64,000 nucleotides of DNA from Actinomycetes bacterium. GTDB taxonomy: Bacteria; Actinomycetota; Acidimicrobiia; Acidimicrobiales; Acidimicrobiaceae. Below the pieces are notes generated by a model. The model was not told the DNA's origin. It saw only the letters and a program-made list of their open reading frames with translations, and made no database searches. Of the stretch, positions 1 through 9,566 are shown piece by piece (position 1 is the first letter of the stretch; every line of letters begins with the position of its first letter). The translations under genes and the position numbers were made by a program. The stretch covers positions 2,274 to 66,273 of the forward strand of contig JAJZLS010000046.1 of assembly GCA_021803345.1 (NCBI GenBank), written 5' to 3'.

Positions 1-234
1 CTGTCGGCGGGGCACCTCTTTCGGTGTTACGCCAATACATCGAACAACAGAACCGACCAGATGCATAATTGGCAATTCACCACCGCCCTAAAGGACGGTG
101 CCCTCTCGCTTGGATATGGTAGCAAACCGCCAAATACATAAACAAATGTGTAATTACATATCCGTCATTCGGCTATATTTTAAGTATCATTCGGCCCTTT
201 GTGTGTCTGAACTAGTCTTTGAGAGGAGTTTGAC
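1..234. other. Upstream region; possible 3' end of an unseen gene
   Basis: No gene can be assigned. Frame 1 is open from the window edge to a TAA at 139-141, so the last 46 codons of a gene beginning outside the window are possible, but a run of this length occurs often by chance and nothing is recognisable in it. A small hairpin is visible around 80-100 (CACCGCCC, TAAA, GGACGGTG, one mismatch). The stretch from about 142 to 220 is AT-rich and probably holds the promoter of the gene starting at 235. Confidence 0.3.
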
Positions 235-1047
235 TTGGCCAGCAGCGGTAGGTCTTCCCGAAGTTCCAGCGCTTCAGATCCAAGGAGGACTGGTTCTGCA
301 GGTGCAAGTCGATCACGGTCATCCGGGGCTACAGCTCGCAGGTCGTCACCTCGCTCGACAACAGCGGAGCGGATGAGGGTTCAGCGAGAGCAGGCTGCGC
401 TTCATAAAAAGAAACAATTATCCTCTAAGGCGGCAGGCAAAGGTGCAATTCTTATTCTCGCTATAGCACTCCTTGCCATCAAAGCATTTTCTTCGCTACC
501 TTCAACTCAAAAGACATCGGATAAAACGTCTGTCAATTCCTCACCCAAATCGACAACATCCACCACTTTTGCAAATTCAGTTTCTAACGGTGGGCAAAGT
601 TCCCGCTCCAGCAGTTCAAGTACTCCGGACCAGGTGGTGCTACCCCAAACAGTGGCACCGTCGGCGAATTCTTCCAGTGGAGCAAGTCCATCCACAACTG
701 CGAGTTCATCGGGATCGGTATCTAACCAGGCACTTTCCTCCTCGGCCAATTCTCTTATCACAGTGAGAGTTTTCAATGGTACGACGGTGGCTGGGGCTGC
801 TGGCAAGATGACTAATCAACTGGCCCAGGATGGATACGATGTCGTTGCACCCACTAATGCAAGTATCCAAGATGCCAGCGTAACGTCTATCTATTATTCA
901 CCGGGGTATCTCAAACAGGCGGACCAGTTGGCAGTTGTTATTGGACTTGGCACTTCGTCGGTAAAGCCATTATCTTTTTCAACTCCGATCCCCCCGGTCC
1001 AACCATCAGATTTAAATATCGTGCTGGGTACCGACAAGGCCAATTAG
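235..1047 (+). CDS. Membrane-anchored protein with C-terminal LytR_C domain
   Basis: The TTG start at 235 is supported by GAGAGGAG at 221-228. The 270-residue protein has a Ser/Arg-rich basic cytoplasmic head (1-67), one transmembrane helix (about 69-86), a long Ser/Thr-rich linker (about 90-172) and a C-terminal domain (about 175-265) that begins with the strand and VFNGTT motif typical of LytR_C (LytR cell envelope-related C-terminal) domains. The topology therefore puts the LytR_C domain outside the cell. In the family this domain accompanies LCP ligases that attach polymers to peptidoglycan, but no LCP catalytic domain is present here, so a role as an accessory envelope protein is inferred. 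Neighbouring genes give no further hint. Confidence 0.8.
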   Translation: MASSGRSSRSSSASDPRRTGSAGASRSRSSGATARRSSPRSTTAERMRVQREQAALHKKKQLSSKAAGKGAILILAIALLAIKAFSSLPSTQKTSDKTSVNSSPKSTTSTTFANSVSNGGQSSRSSSSSTPDQVVLPQTVAPSANSSSGASPSTTASSSGSVSNQALSSSANSLITVRVFNGTTVAGAAGKMTNQLAQDGYDVVAPTNASIQDASVTSIYYSPGYLKQADQLAVVIGLGTSSVKPLSFSTPIPPVQPSDLNIVLGTDKAN

Positions 1048-1187
1048 TTTTTTAGTCAAACTAAGGTCTGCGGGCAGCTTGGGCTAGGGGTCTACACGAA
1101 GACATTCCCGAACAGTTAACAAACCCGGTCGTTGTTAAGTTGAGATTCTGGTTTTTTGAATTATCGATGACCTATTAGGCTAAATTC

Positions 1188-1664
1188 ATGTCTTTTTCTG
1201 ACTCTAGTTTCAAATTGCCTCTCACTCAAGAAATGCTCTTTTCACTGAATAGCTATGGAATGCTTGGTGCTCTTGGTATTGAGATAACTAATTTCGACAA
1301 AGGAATAATCTCCGGTTCGTTTGAAATCGACAATAGACATCTGGCTCCAAATGGTTATCTTCATGCCGGTTCAATAGTTGCACTGGCTGACACACTTTGC
1401 GGTGTTGGGTGTCAGCTGTCGCTCCCGAAGGGGGCGCAAACCTTTACTACCATCGAGTTGAAATCAAATTTTCTTTCAACCACTACCCTGGGCACAGTTT
1501 CTGGAGTAGCAACTGCGATCCACTTGGGGCGGACCACTCAGGTGTGGGATAGTCAAATCAAAAGTGTCAATACAGGCCGGGTTATGGCAGAATTCCGTTG
1601 TACTCAGCTGATCATCTACCCTGCTGCAAGGGACCAGGTGTTAAGTCCAGGTGAGACTGAGTAA
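1188..1664 (+). CDS. PaaI-type hotdog-fold acyl-CoA thioesterase
   Basis: This 158-residue protein has the length and pattern of PaaI/4HBT thioesterases, small hotdog enzymes that hydrolyse acyl- or aryl-CoA thioesters. The diagnostic loop lies at about 51-68: Asn55-Gly56, His59-x-Gly61, then the long helix ending in Ala-Asp68. Substrate cannot be told from sequence; in this superfamily phenylacetyl-CoA-like, hydroxybenzoyl-CoA and menaquinone-pathway CoA esters are all known substrates. Its TAA stop shares one base with the ATG of the next gene (TAATG at 1662-1666), so the two are translationally coupled. Confidence 0.85.
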   Translation: MSFSDSSFKLPLTQEMLFSLNSYGMLGALGIEITNFDKGIISGSFEIDNRHLAPNGYLHAGSIVALADTLCGVGCQLSLPKGAQTFTTIELKSNFLSTTTLGTVSGVATAIHLGRTTQVWDSQIKSVNTGRVMAEFRCTQLIIYPAARDQVLSPGETE

Positions 1665-2680
1665 TGGCGGGAGATAAGGTAGTCATTGCTCCGGATAAAT
1701 TCAGGGGGACAGCTTCCGCTCCCGAAATAGCTGAATGGATTTCTCAGTACTTTCTGGAGTGTGGTAATTCAGTGATGAAATTACCGATGTCAGATGGCGG
1801 TGAGGGGCTGCTCTCGGTTTTTGACGGAGTTGTCAGATCAGCGAAGGTGACGGGTGCGGATGGAAGAAGAATTACTTCGGACTACAAACTGGATGGATCT
1901 CAAGCGATCATTGAATCTGCTGCAGCAATAGGACTTTCCTTGGTGGGAGGACCGGAATTTAATCAACCGCTGACAGCAACCACTAAAGGAGTCGGAGAGC
2001 TTATCAGGGATGCTGTCTTTGCCGGAGCCAAGCGGATAATCGTTGGATGTGGAGGATCAGCAACCACAGACGGAGGTATGGGGGCCATTGAAGCGTTGGA
2101 GCCGATATCAAGGCTAGCTGGGGTGGAACTTATAGTAGCGGTCGATGTTCAGACTCGCTTTAGCCAAGCCGCAGTCGAGTTTGCCGGCCAGAAAGGTGCT
2201 TCACCATCTCAGATTGAACTGCTATCGCGGAGGCTGCAGGCACTTGAAAAAACCTACCGGACTCGCTTTGGAGTCGACATTTCTAAGATCCCTGGCGCCG
2301 GAGCCGCTGGAGGGCTGGCGGGGGGATTGGCCGCAATTGGCGGGACAATTGTGTCTGGGTTTGATTTGGTGTCGGAGGTCAACGGTCTCCATGAAGCCCT
2401 GGATGAAGCTTCGCTAGTGATCACTGGTGAGGGTTATTTGGACGATCAGAGTTTCAACGGAAAGGTGGTTGGAGGGGTAGTCGCTCTATGTATAGATAGG
2501 TCCATCCCCTATCTGGTACTCACAGGCGATATCGATCCCGATATATATTCCCGGCTCCCCGACAGTTCCCGGTTCTATTCACTTGTTTCTGAGGCTGGAT
2601 ACGAATTAGCTTGGAACTCAACTCAAACTGCGATCAGTAAAGTGCTTCGGAAAGTTCTGGGTGAACCTAGCGGATCCTGA
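1664..2680 (+). CDS. Glycerate 2-kinase (GarK/GlxK family)
   Basis: The 338-residue protein starts with the family N-terminus VVIAPDKFRGT and keeps the glycine-rich segments of this kinase family (SDGGEGL near 44, GCGGSATTDGG near 128, PGAGAAGGL near 210, TGEGYLD near 253). The family phosphorylates D-glycerate, usually to 2-phosphoglycerate, using ATP. The gene overlaps the preceding thioesterase by one base. Its 3' end overlaps by 14 bp the end of the convergent gpgS gene. That neighbour makes glucosyl-3-phosphoglycerate, so glycerate released from glucosylglycerate turnover could be recycled here; that link is inference from position. Confidence 0.9.
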   Translation: MAGDKVVIAPDKFRGTASAPEIAEWISQYFLECGNSVMKLPMSDGGEGLLSVFDGVVRSAKVTGADGRRITSDYKLDGSQAIIESAAAIGLSLVGGPEFNQPLTATTKGVGELIRDAVFAGAKRIIVGCGGSATTDGGMGAIEALEPISRLAGVELIVAVDVQTRFSQAAVEFAGQKGASPSQIELLSRRLQALEKTYRTRFGVDISKIPGAGAAGGLAGGLAAIGGTIVSGFDLVSEVNGLHEALDEASLVITGEGYLDDQSFNGKVVGGVVALCIDRSIPYLVLTGDIDPDIYSRLPDSSRFYSLVSEAGYELAWNSTQTAISKVLRKVLGEPSGS

Positions 2681-3524
2681 GTTCGTTTAATGGTACTTTT
2701 TCATCCGGACTACCCGGTCTGACTATCCTTTCGTAACCTGGCGCTGATGTTATGTCAATCCCTGCCCTTTGCATTATTGCGGAGGCTACCTGAAGCGCCT
2801 GTGATGACAGTGAGCTTAGATCCTGATGACTGTGGGTTCGCTGTCCAAGGTCGACCTCCTGAATCGAACCTATCGAGAACTTTAGATAGACATCTATCAA
2901 TATGCCCACATCAATCCCATATCCAGCCGAAAAGGATGTTGACTCTATCAGGTTGTGCCTGAATGCGACCTCTCCGGATAACGGCTGGCCAAACTTGGCC
3001 AGTTCAGGAAAGAAAAGAGACAGCAGGGGCCTGGCTACCAGTTCTGTTACCCGGCCGCCTTCAAAGAATCTTTCAGTGTTTGAATTTGGATTTGTAATTG
3101 GTCTCTGATAAGTGGCTTTCGAAAGCACAACCGAAGGATCTTCCAAGGGCTTACACAACTGTTCGAGCCAAATCGGGGAGAAATTTGATACATCAGCATC
3201 AAATAGCACGTAGATATCACTTGGAAATTGAGTGATTCCTTCTAAAACGGTTTCTGCTTTTCCGTTTGACTTATTTGGGTCAGACCTGGAAACCACCTTT
3301 GCCCCAAACTTTTTTGCTATTTCCGCTGTTGCGTCATCTGAGTGATCATCGATGACTATGAGGTTGATGACCTGGTTGTCTGCTAGGCAGTATCTGCTTA
3401 CGAGTGCTGAAACGATCTTTCCAACCGTTTTCTCTTCGTTTCTGGCGGGGATAATGACCGAAATTTTGTTTTCTTTGGCCATTTCCATAAAGTTTCGGTA
3501 GTCCTGATCTAATGAAAATTCCAC
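2667..3524 (-). CDS. gpgS: Glucosyl-3-phosphoglycerate synthase (GT81)
   Basis: A cytosolic GT-A glycosyltransferase that joins NDP-glucose to 3-phosphoglycerate, the first step towards glucosylglycerate and, in mycobacteria, methylglucose lipopolysaccharides. Visible are the nucleotide-binding start VIIPARNEE (about 24-31), the metal-binding DAD at 109-111, and the block GGRVTELVARPLL (about 156-168) characteristic of GpgS. At 285 residues it is shorter than the roughly 320-residue mycobacterial enzyme. The GTG at 3524 has its AAAAGGG too close to act as a ribosome site, so an internal ATG (residue 13 or 15) may be the true start. It is convergent with the glycerate kinase. Confidence 0.85.
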   Translation of the reverse strand: MEFSLDQDYRNFMEMAKENKISVIIPARNEEKTVGKIVSALVSRYCLADNQVINLIVIDDHSDDATAEIAKKFGAKVVSRSDPNKSNGKAETVLEGITQFPSDIYVLFDADVSNFSPIWLEQLCKPLEDPSVVLSKATYQRPITNPNSNTERFFEGGRVTELVARPLLSLFFPELAKFGQPLSGEVAFRHNLIESTSFSAGYGIDVGILIDVYLKFSIGSIQEVDLGQRTHSHQDLSSLSSQALQVASAIMQRAGIDITSAPGYERIVRPGSPDEKVPLNELRIR

Positions 3525-3790
3525 CCTTTTATCTTTGTCTGAATTGCCAAACTATTTGCCATTTTCTGTCAAATACCTGCCAAATAGATGGTTCAGCTGA
3601 AGAAAAAATCAGATTTGAAAGGTATTCAGGGAATTTTGGGAAATTTGATGTCGTTACAATTCATGTATCCGATTATCATTTAGCATTAATTGAGACATCA
3701 TCAAGAGCGGTTTAGGGACGGGCCCTATGATACCGCGGCAACCAGCAGTCGCCTGCCAGGTGCCAAAGCCCGATCGATGAGGAGATTTGC

Positions 3791-5035
3791 GTGGCTTTTG
3801 TTCAATCTTTGAAGTGTCGTGAGTGTCATAAGACCTACCCAATTGAGGCGCTGCACGTCTGTGAGTACTGCTTTGGACCCCTGGAAGTAGCGTATGATTA
3901 CGAGGCTATTGCCAAATCCATTTCCCGGGAAAAGATCGAGCATGGACCGGCAACCATTTGGCGTTATGCCGACCTGTTGCCTGTTGAAGGCACCGATTAT
4001 GTATCTTTGGGGGTTGGATATACGCCTCTGGTAAAGGCGGAAAATCTGGGCAAAGAGCTTGGCCTCAGTGACCTGTGGCTGAAAAATGACACCGTTAATC
4101 CAACCGGATCATTCAAAGATCGTGTAGTTTCAGTGGCGCTTTCAAAGGCTCGGGAGCTGGGGCTTAAGGTTGCTGCCTGTGCCTCTACTGGTAACCTTGC
4201 CAATTCGGTTGCCGCTCACGCTGCCTGGGCGGGAATGGAGTCGTATGTATTCATTCCCGCCAATCTCGAGCAGGCGAAGATAATCTGTACTTCGATTTTT
4301 GGTGGAAACGTAATAGCTATCGATGGTAATTACGATGACGTGAACCGTTTGTGTGCCGAACTTGCATCCGAGGAACCCACCTGGGCTTTTGTCAATGTGA
4401 ACGTTAGGGCGTACTACTCCGAAGGATCAAAGACTTTGGCCTATGAAGTCGCGGAGCAGTTGGGCTGGCAGGCGCCAGACCACGTAGTCGTCCCGGTTGG
4501 ATCTGGAAGCCAACTGACCAAGATCCATAAGGGCTTCAATGAGTTATACAAGGTTGGTTTGCTTGAAGAAGAGCCACACGTGAGGATTTCCGGCGCCCAG
4601 GCCGCTGGATGCTCCCCGGTCGCAACTGCCTTTCAGTCCGGCCACGACTATATAAAGCCGGTAAAACCAGACACGATAGCAAAATCCCTGGCAATTGGAA
4701 ATCCTGCTGATGGATTTTATGCTCTTGACGTGGTTCGCAAGACCGGTGGTGGTTTTGGTTCCGTGACCGACCAGGAAGTGGTTGAAGCTATGGGGCTTTT
4801 GGCCCGCACAGAGGGTATCTTCGCTGAGACTGCAGGTGGTGTCACTATTGCCACTTTGGCCAGGTTGGTGAATGAAGGTGTGGTCAGACCGGAGGAAAAA
4901 GTGGTGGCTTACATTACTGGCAACGGGCTAAAGACGGTTGAGGCGCTGGCGGATACAGAAGGTCCCACTTACGTAATCCAGCCGACCCTAGAGGCATTCA
5001 AAAAGGTTTATGAGTCACAAAGGAGTCATCAATAA
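3791..5035 (+). CDS. Threonine-synthase-like PLP enzyme with N-terminal zinc ribbon
   Basis: The GTG start at 3791 follows GAGGAG at 3779-3784. The 414-residue protein has a four-cysteine ribbon at its N-terminus (C9, C12, C24, C27), then a fold-type II PLP domain with the Schiff-base lysine in NPTGSFKDR (K109) and the Ser/Thr-Gly-Asn-rich loop ASTGNLANS near 136. It looks like threonine synthase (O-phosphohomoserine to threonine). However, a second, more canonical thrC lies in the hom operon at 37855. Here the last bases overlap the start of a MoaD/ThiS-like sulfur-carrier gene (AATAATGG junction). The pairing recalls cysO-cysM, where a PLP enzyme takes sulfur from a carrier thiocarboxylate. 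A sulfur-transfer function is therefore a serious alternative. Confidence 0.8.
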   Translation: MAFVQSLKCRECHKTYPIEALHVCEYCFGPLEVAYDYEAIAKSISREKIEHGPATIWRYADLLPVEGTDYVSLGVGYTPLVKAENLGKELGLSDLWLKNDTVNPTGSFKDRVVSVALSKARELGLKVAACASTGNLANSVAAHAAWAGMESYVFIPANLEQAKIICTSIFGGNVIAIDGNYDDVNRLCAELASEEPTWAFVNVNVRAYYSEGSKTLAYEVAEQLGWQAPDHVVVPVGSGSQLTKIHKGFNELYKVGLLEEEPHVRISGAQAAGCSPVATAFQSGHDYIKPVKPDTIAKSLAIGNPADGFYALDVVRKTGGGFGSVTDQEVVEAMGLLARTEGIFAETAGGVTIATLARLVNEGVVRPEEKVVAYITGNGLKTVEALADTEGPTYVIQPTLEAFKKVYESQRSHQ

Positions 5036-5316
5036 TGGAAACGACAGTTCGGGTACCTACGCAGCTTAGATCTTTGACAGGTGGAGAATCAGAGTTAAAG
5101 GTGGAAGGCTCTACCGTCGGGGAAGTCCTGAAAGCAATAGATACCCAGTTCCCCGGTTTAGGAGAGCGAATCTTCGATGAATCAGGTGCGCTGCGAAGGT
5201 TTGTAAATGTATTTCTTGCTGACGAGGACGTTAGATTTTTGGAAGGCCTAAATACAGAGGTGCAACCCAACCAGGTGATTTCTATCGTTCCGGCAGTGGC
5301 CGGAGGATCTTTTTAG
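5035..5316 (+). CDS. MoaD/ThiS/CysO-like sulfur-carrier protein ending GG-Ser-Phe
   Basis: A 93-residue ubiquitin-fold carrier. The family carries sulfur as a C-terminal thiocarboxylate on a terminal Gly-Gly after adenylation. The C-terminal pattern is clear (VISIVPAVAGG, matching the CysO/MoaD type), but two residues, Ser-Phe, follow the diglycine. Carriers with such tails (QbsE, HcyS) need a JAMM/Mec-type protease to expose the diglycine. No such protease gene is seen in this window. The gene overlaps the preceding PLP enzyme by one base and is followed by the groEL promoter region, so these two genes form a unit of their own. Confidence 0.85.
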   Translation: METTVRVPTQLRSLTGGESELKVEGSTVGEVLKAIDTQFPGLGERIFDESGALRRFVNVFLADEDVRFLEGLNTEVQPNQVISIVPAVAGGSF

Positions 5317-5423
5317 CCTCTTAGGCCAAGTTATTTTCCATAGTTCGGCAAATTGCGAAATAATCTGTAAAAAATCTGGCCAAAGCTCGCTATGAACGAA
5401 TTATGATCTAACGTGAAGTGCTA

Positions 5424-5450
5424 TTAGCACTCTAGTATCGAGAGTGCTAA
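5424..5450 (+). promoter_or_regulatory. CIRCE operator (HrcA binding site)
   Basis: A perfect CIRCE element: TTAGCACTC at 5424-5432, nine spacer bases, GAGTGCTAA at 5442-5450. It lies 27 bp upstream of the groEL start. HrcA is known to bind this inverted repeat and repress chaperonin genes until heat shock. No hrcA gene lies in the window. Confidence 0.97.
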
Positions 5451-7100
<1,650 letters not shown>

Positions 7101-7123
7101 AGTAAGTAATTGATTGGATGTCA

Positions 7124-7153
7124 AATTGGGAGGGGCTCATGCCTCTCCCAATT
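7124..7153 (+). terminator. Hairpin after groEL
   Basis: A 12-bp stem (AATTGGGAGGGG at 7124-7135 against CCTCTCCCAATT at 7142-7153, one G-U pair) with a six-base loop begins 24 bp after the groEL stop. There is no clear U-run after it, so it is either a weak terminator or an mRNA-stabilising hairpin. Confidence 0.6.
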
Positions 7154-7502
7154 GCATTAATGCCACAACACGGTTCGGCTAGATTAACTCTTCTCCATGT
7201 GTGCCCGATGATTACAGGTAATGCCCTCTCGCTTGTCGATGGCTCAATCCGCCAATTGCTAACGGGATGCTGCCGGAATTCGATTTTAGCAGGACTGATT
7301 ATAAAGTGTAGGAGACAGGCAAACGCCAGCTATTGACGGATGCCACAAATGGCACCCAGGAATGGTATGATCTGGATTGTGCTCACGATCTGCACAGGAT
7401 TGGTGCATGGCAGATTAAATTAGGCACTCGCTCTTTCAATATCGATGTTCCTTTGACATTGCTCCCGATCTAATTCTGTCGAACTGTTTGTGTGGGGGCG
7501 GT
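7154..7502. other. Gap with a possible short gene remnant
   Basis: No intact gene is supported. One plus-strand frame is open from 7312 to a TAA at 7471-7473 with protein-like composition (for example EWYDLD, then IGAWQIKLGTRSFNIDV), but it has a stop just before it and no convincing start. It may be the last 50 or so codons of a lost gene; I do not recognise the family. The decayed hydrolase on the other strand begins just to the right. Confidence 0.25.
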
Positions 7503-8396
7503 TTAGTTCCCTACAGATACGCCCCCTGAATAATAGGTGCTAAGGACGTTTCCCTTTGTAATCGGCAATAAGAGGTACGATGGATAGTCTTCATTGTGGA
7601 AGACAGTAACTCTGGATATGGCAGTCCTGGTCAAGCTTCAAGTTCCAATTCTCTCAAGTGGAGTCTTAGGTGGGCTATCGGCACAACTGATCTTCAATCC
7701 AACTTTTGAGCCCGCTCGGAAGAGGTTGGCTGTAGGAACTATCTTTATGTCAAATTCATAGATCTTTTTTGGTGCCAATGGCTCGTTATGGGAGTGGGTG
7801 TGGACGGGCTCCCAAGGTGTTGTCTTTTCTAAATCCAGTTCTTGGTGAGAGCCCATTAGCCAACCTTTAGTTAGGATTCGTTCATTACCCTCGGAGTCAA
7901 TTTCAAGGAGTGAGACGATCCAATTAATGTCGGTGCTTGTCGTTGCGGCGAAGAGCTTGAGGCGAATTGGGCCAACTACTTCGGTTTCTTCCACAAAAGC
8001 CGGGCTCTCGTATCTGAGCGATCCCCGCATCCATGGTGAGTCCTCGAATGAGTCACTTCCTTCGTAAGGCCAATGCTCGTGCTCAACCAGCACACCATTT
8101 TCATGAAGATAGAAGGGGGTGAATTTTGTTTCAGGGTATGGCTATTCGTCGCCGCCCTTCCATTGCCCTGCGTTCATTACGAATGACTTGACTAACGGCT
8201 CGTTCATGATGTCGGTGCCAATTCCTTTAAGCCAGTAGTCGAACCATCTGACTGCCTCGTGCTGGAGTTGGCCTAAAGGGCGATCCAGATAAATTGGAGG
8301 ACCAACGAACATCTTCTTTGGACCGAGAAGATGTTCCCAGCTTCTGAATGCAGCAGGTAGGTGGATACCGTATGAAACCCAGTTAAGGACTGCCTT
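7503..8396 (-). pseudogene. Decayed CocE/NonD-family hydrolase (C-terminal half)
   Basis: Read on the minus strand in one frame, 8396 to 7503 encodes the second half of a CocE/NonD alpha/beta hydrolase: VLNWVSYGIHLPAAF, a region ending FDYWLKG, the linker before the jelly-roll (PX-Pro C-terminal) domain, a long intact PepX_C-like domain (8093-7641), and the terminal SRVTVFHNEDYPSYLLLPIT. Two in-frame stops interrupt it, TAG at 8142-8144 and TGA at 7638-7640. An upstream TGA at 8397-8399 and unrelated sequence mark loss of the catalytic N-terminal half. Intact members hydrolyse esters or amides such as cocaine or acyl-peptides. The reading frame has stayed otherwise intact, so decay looks recent. 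Confidence 0.8.
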
Positions 8397-8767
8397 TCAG
8401 TCCAACTAAGAGATCGAGTAAAGTTGAAATTAGTAGAGCTATCGTTGTATACGAGGCATTTTAGAGGAAAGCTGGGCACGGAACTTTTGGTAGCCCGTAC
8501 CTTTGAAACCAATAAAGCGGTTAACAGGTAGGCTTGTTATGTCGGTTATTAGCTACGAGGAAGCGTTTTTGATCGATGTAAGGAGATATATGGATCCGCC
8601 ATTTATATCTCAACTTTCTCGGCATCGCGAATCTGCAGTCCGTGCTAGTCGGGTTTATGGGCCATTTCTGAAAGTTAGCCTGTTATAGCGCAACATCATG
8701 GAGACGGCGAAAACACTAATATTGCCGGAGATAAAGCTATATGAGATTTCAAATAAGGGACTGATCA
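8397..8767. other. Gap, no supported gene
   Basis: A 61-codon plus-strand frame (8503-8688, TTG start) has no recognisable product and no ribosome site, so I do not call it. The DNA just before 8768 probably contains the hemQ promoter; no clear element could be assigned. Confidence 0.4.
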
Positions 8768-9469
8768 GTGACTAATAACGTAAATAATTCTGAAGAGATA
8801 TTGCCAGGAGTTCCTTCAGAGGGATTGTCCGTACTGCACCTGTTCTATCATTTGGACAAAAATGTCAATCGGGGCTTTGTGCTGAAGGCTCTCAATGACA
8901 TAACTAATGATGGGTATCAGGTAGTCACAGCGGCGATCTTAGGACATAAAGCGGACATCGCAATTATGGTATTAGGACCTGATCTCGTCAGATTGCGCCA
9001 ACTGCAAAGCGAGCTTGCGGTTGCTGAGCTGAAGATTTCAGATTCATATCTTTCAATAACTGAAGTATCTGAGTATGCTAAGAACCTCACCCCTGAGCGA
9101 AGGAATCCAAGACTGTATCCTAAGCTTCCTCCAGCGGGCAAACGGGCCTTCTGTTTTTACCCGATGTCAAAAAAGCGTGATGTCGGAGCCAACTGGTACA
9201 CTCAGAACTATCAAGACCGGGAGTCCATGATGGCGGAACATGGAGTATCGGGTAGGAAGTTCTCCGGTCGGGTGTTGCAGTTGATAACTGGGTCTACCGG
9301 ATTGGACGCATTTGAATGGGGTGTAACCCTCTTTGCTCAAAGGATCGACGATATCAAAGACGTGGTATATACGCTGCGCTTTGACCAGGCTTCGGCAATC
9401 TATGCCGAATTTGGGCCGTTTTATGTGGGTGTGGTTGATGAGCCAAAAGTGCTGTTGGAGCTAAGCTGA
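8768..9469 (+). CDS. hemQ: Coproheme decarboxylase HemQ (chlorite dismutase family)
   Basis: HemQ converts iron-coproporphyrin III to haem b, the last step of the coproporphyrin-dependent haem route of actinobacteria and Firmicutes. The 233-residue protein keeps the family core: CFYPMSKKRDVGANWY near 134-149, MMAEHGVSGRKFSG with the presumed proximal haem His, GSTGLDAFEWGVTLFA, and the terminal YAEFGPFYVG. The start is GTG at 8768. The partner genes hemE and hemY lie about 9 kb away on the other strand; in Mycobacterium the three are adjacent. The next gene, larE, follows after about 100 bp. Confidence 0.95.
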   Translation: MTNNVNNSEEILPGVPSEGLSVLHLFYHLDKNVNRGFVLKALNDITNDGYQVVTAAILGHKADIAIMVLGPDLVRLRQLQSELAVAELKISDSYLSITEVSEYAKNLTPERRNPRLYPKLPPAGKRAFCFYPMSKKRDVGANWYTQNYQDRESMMAEHGVSGRKFSGRVLQLITGSTGLDAFEWGVTLFAQRIDDIKDVVYTLRFDQASAIYAEFGPFYVGVVDEPKVLLELS

Positions 9470-9566
9470 AATTTTATTGACGGTTAATCTGAGCCAGCTA
9501 AATTCTTTCCCTTCTAAATTGGTAACGGTGAGTTCAATTTCAAATAAGAGTTACAACAGCCTCACA

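Noticed and set aside
8503..8688. 61-codon plus-strand frame before hemQ
   Set aside because: TTG start without a ribosome site, no recognised motif, and it lies in a zone of decayed sequence.
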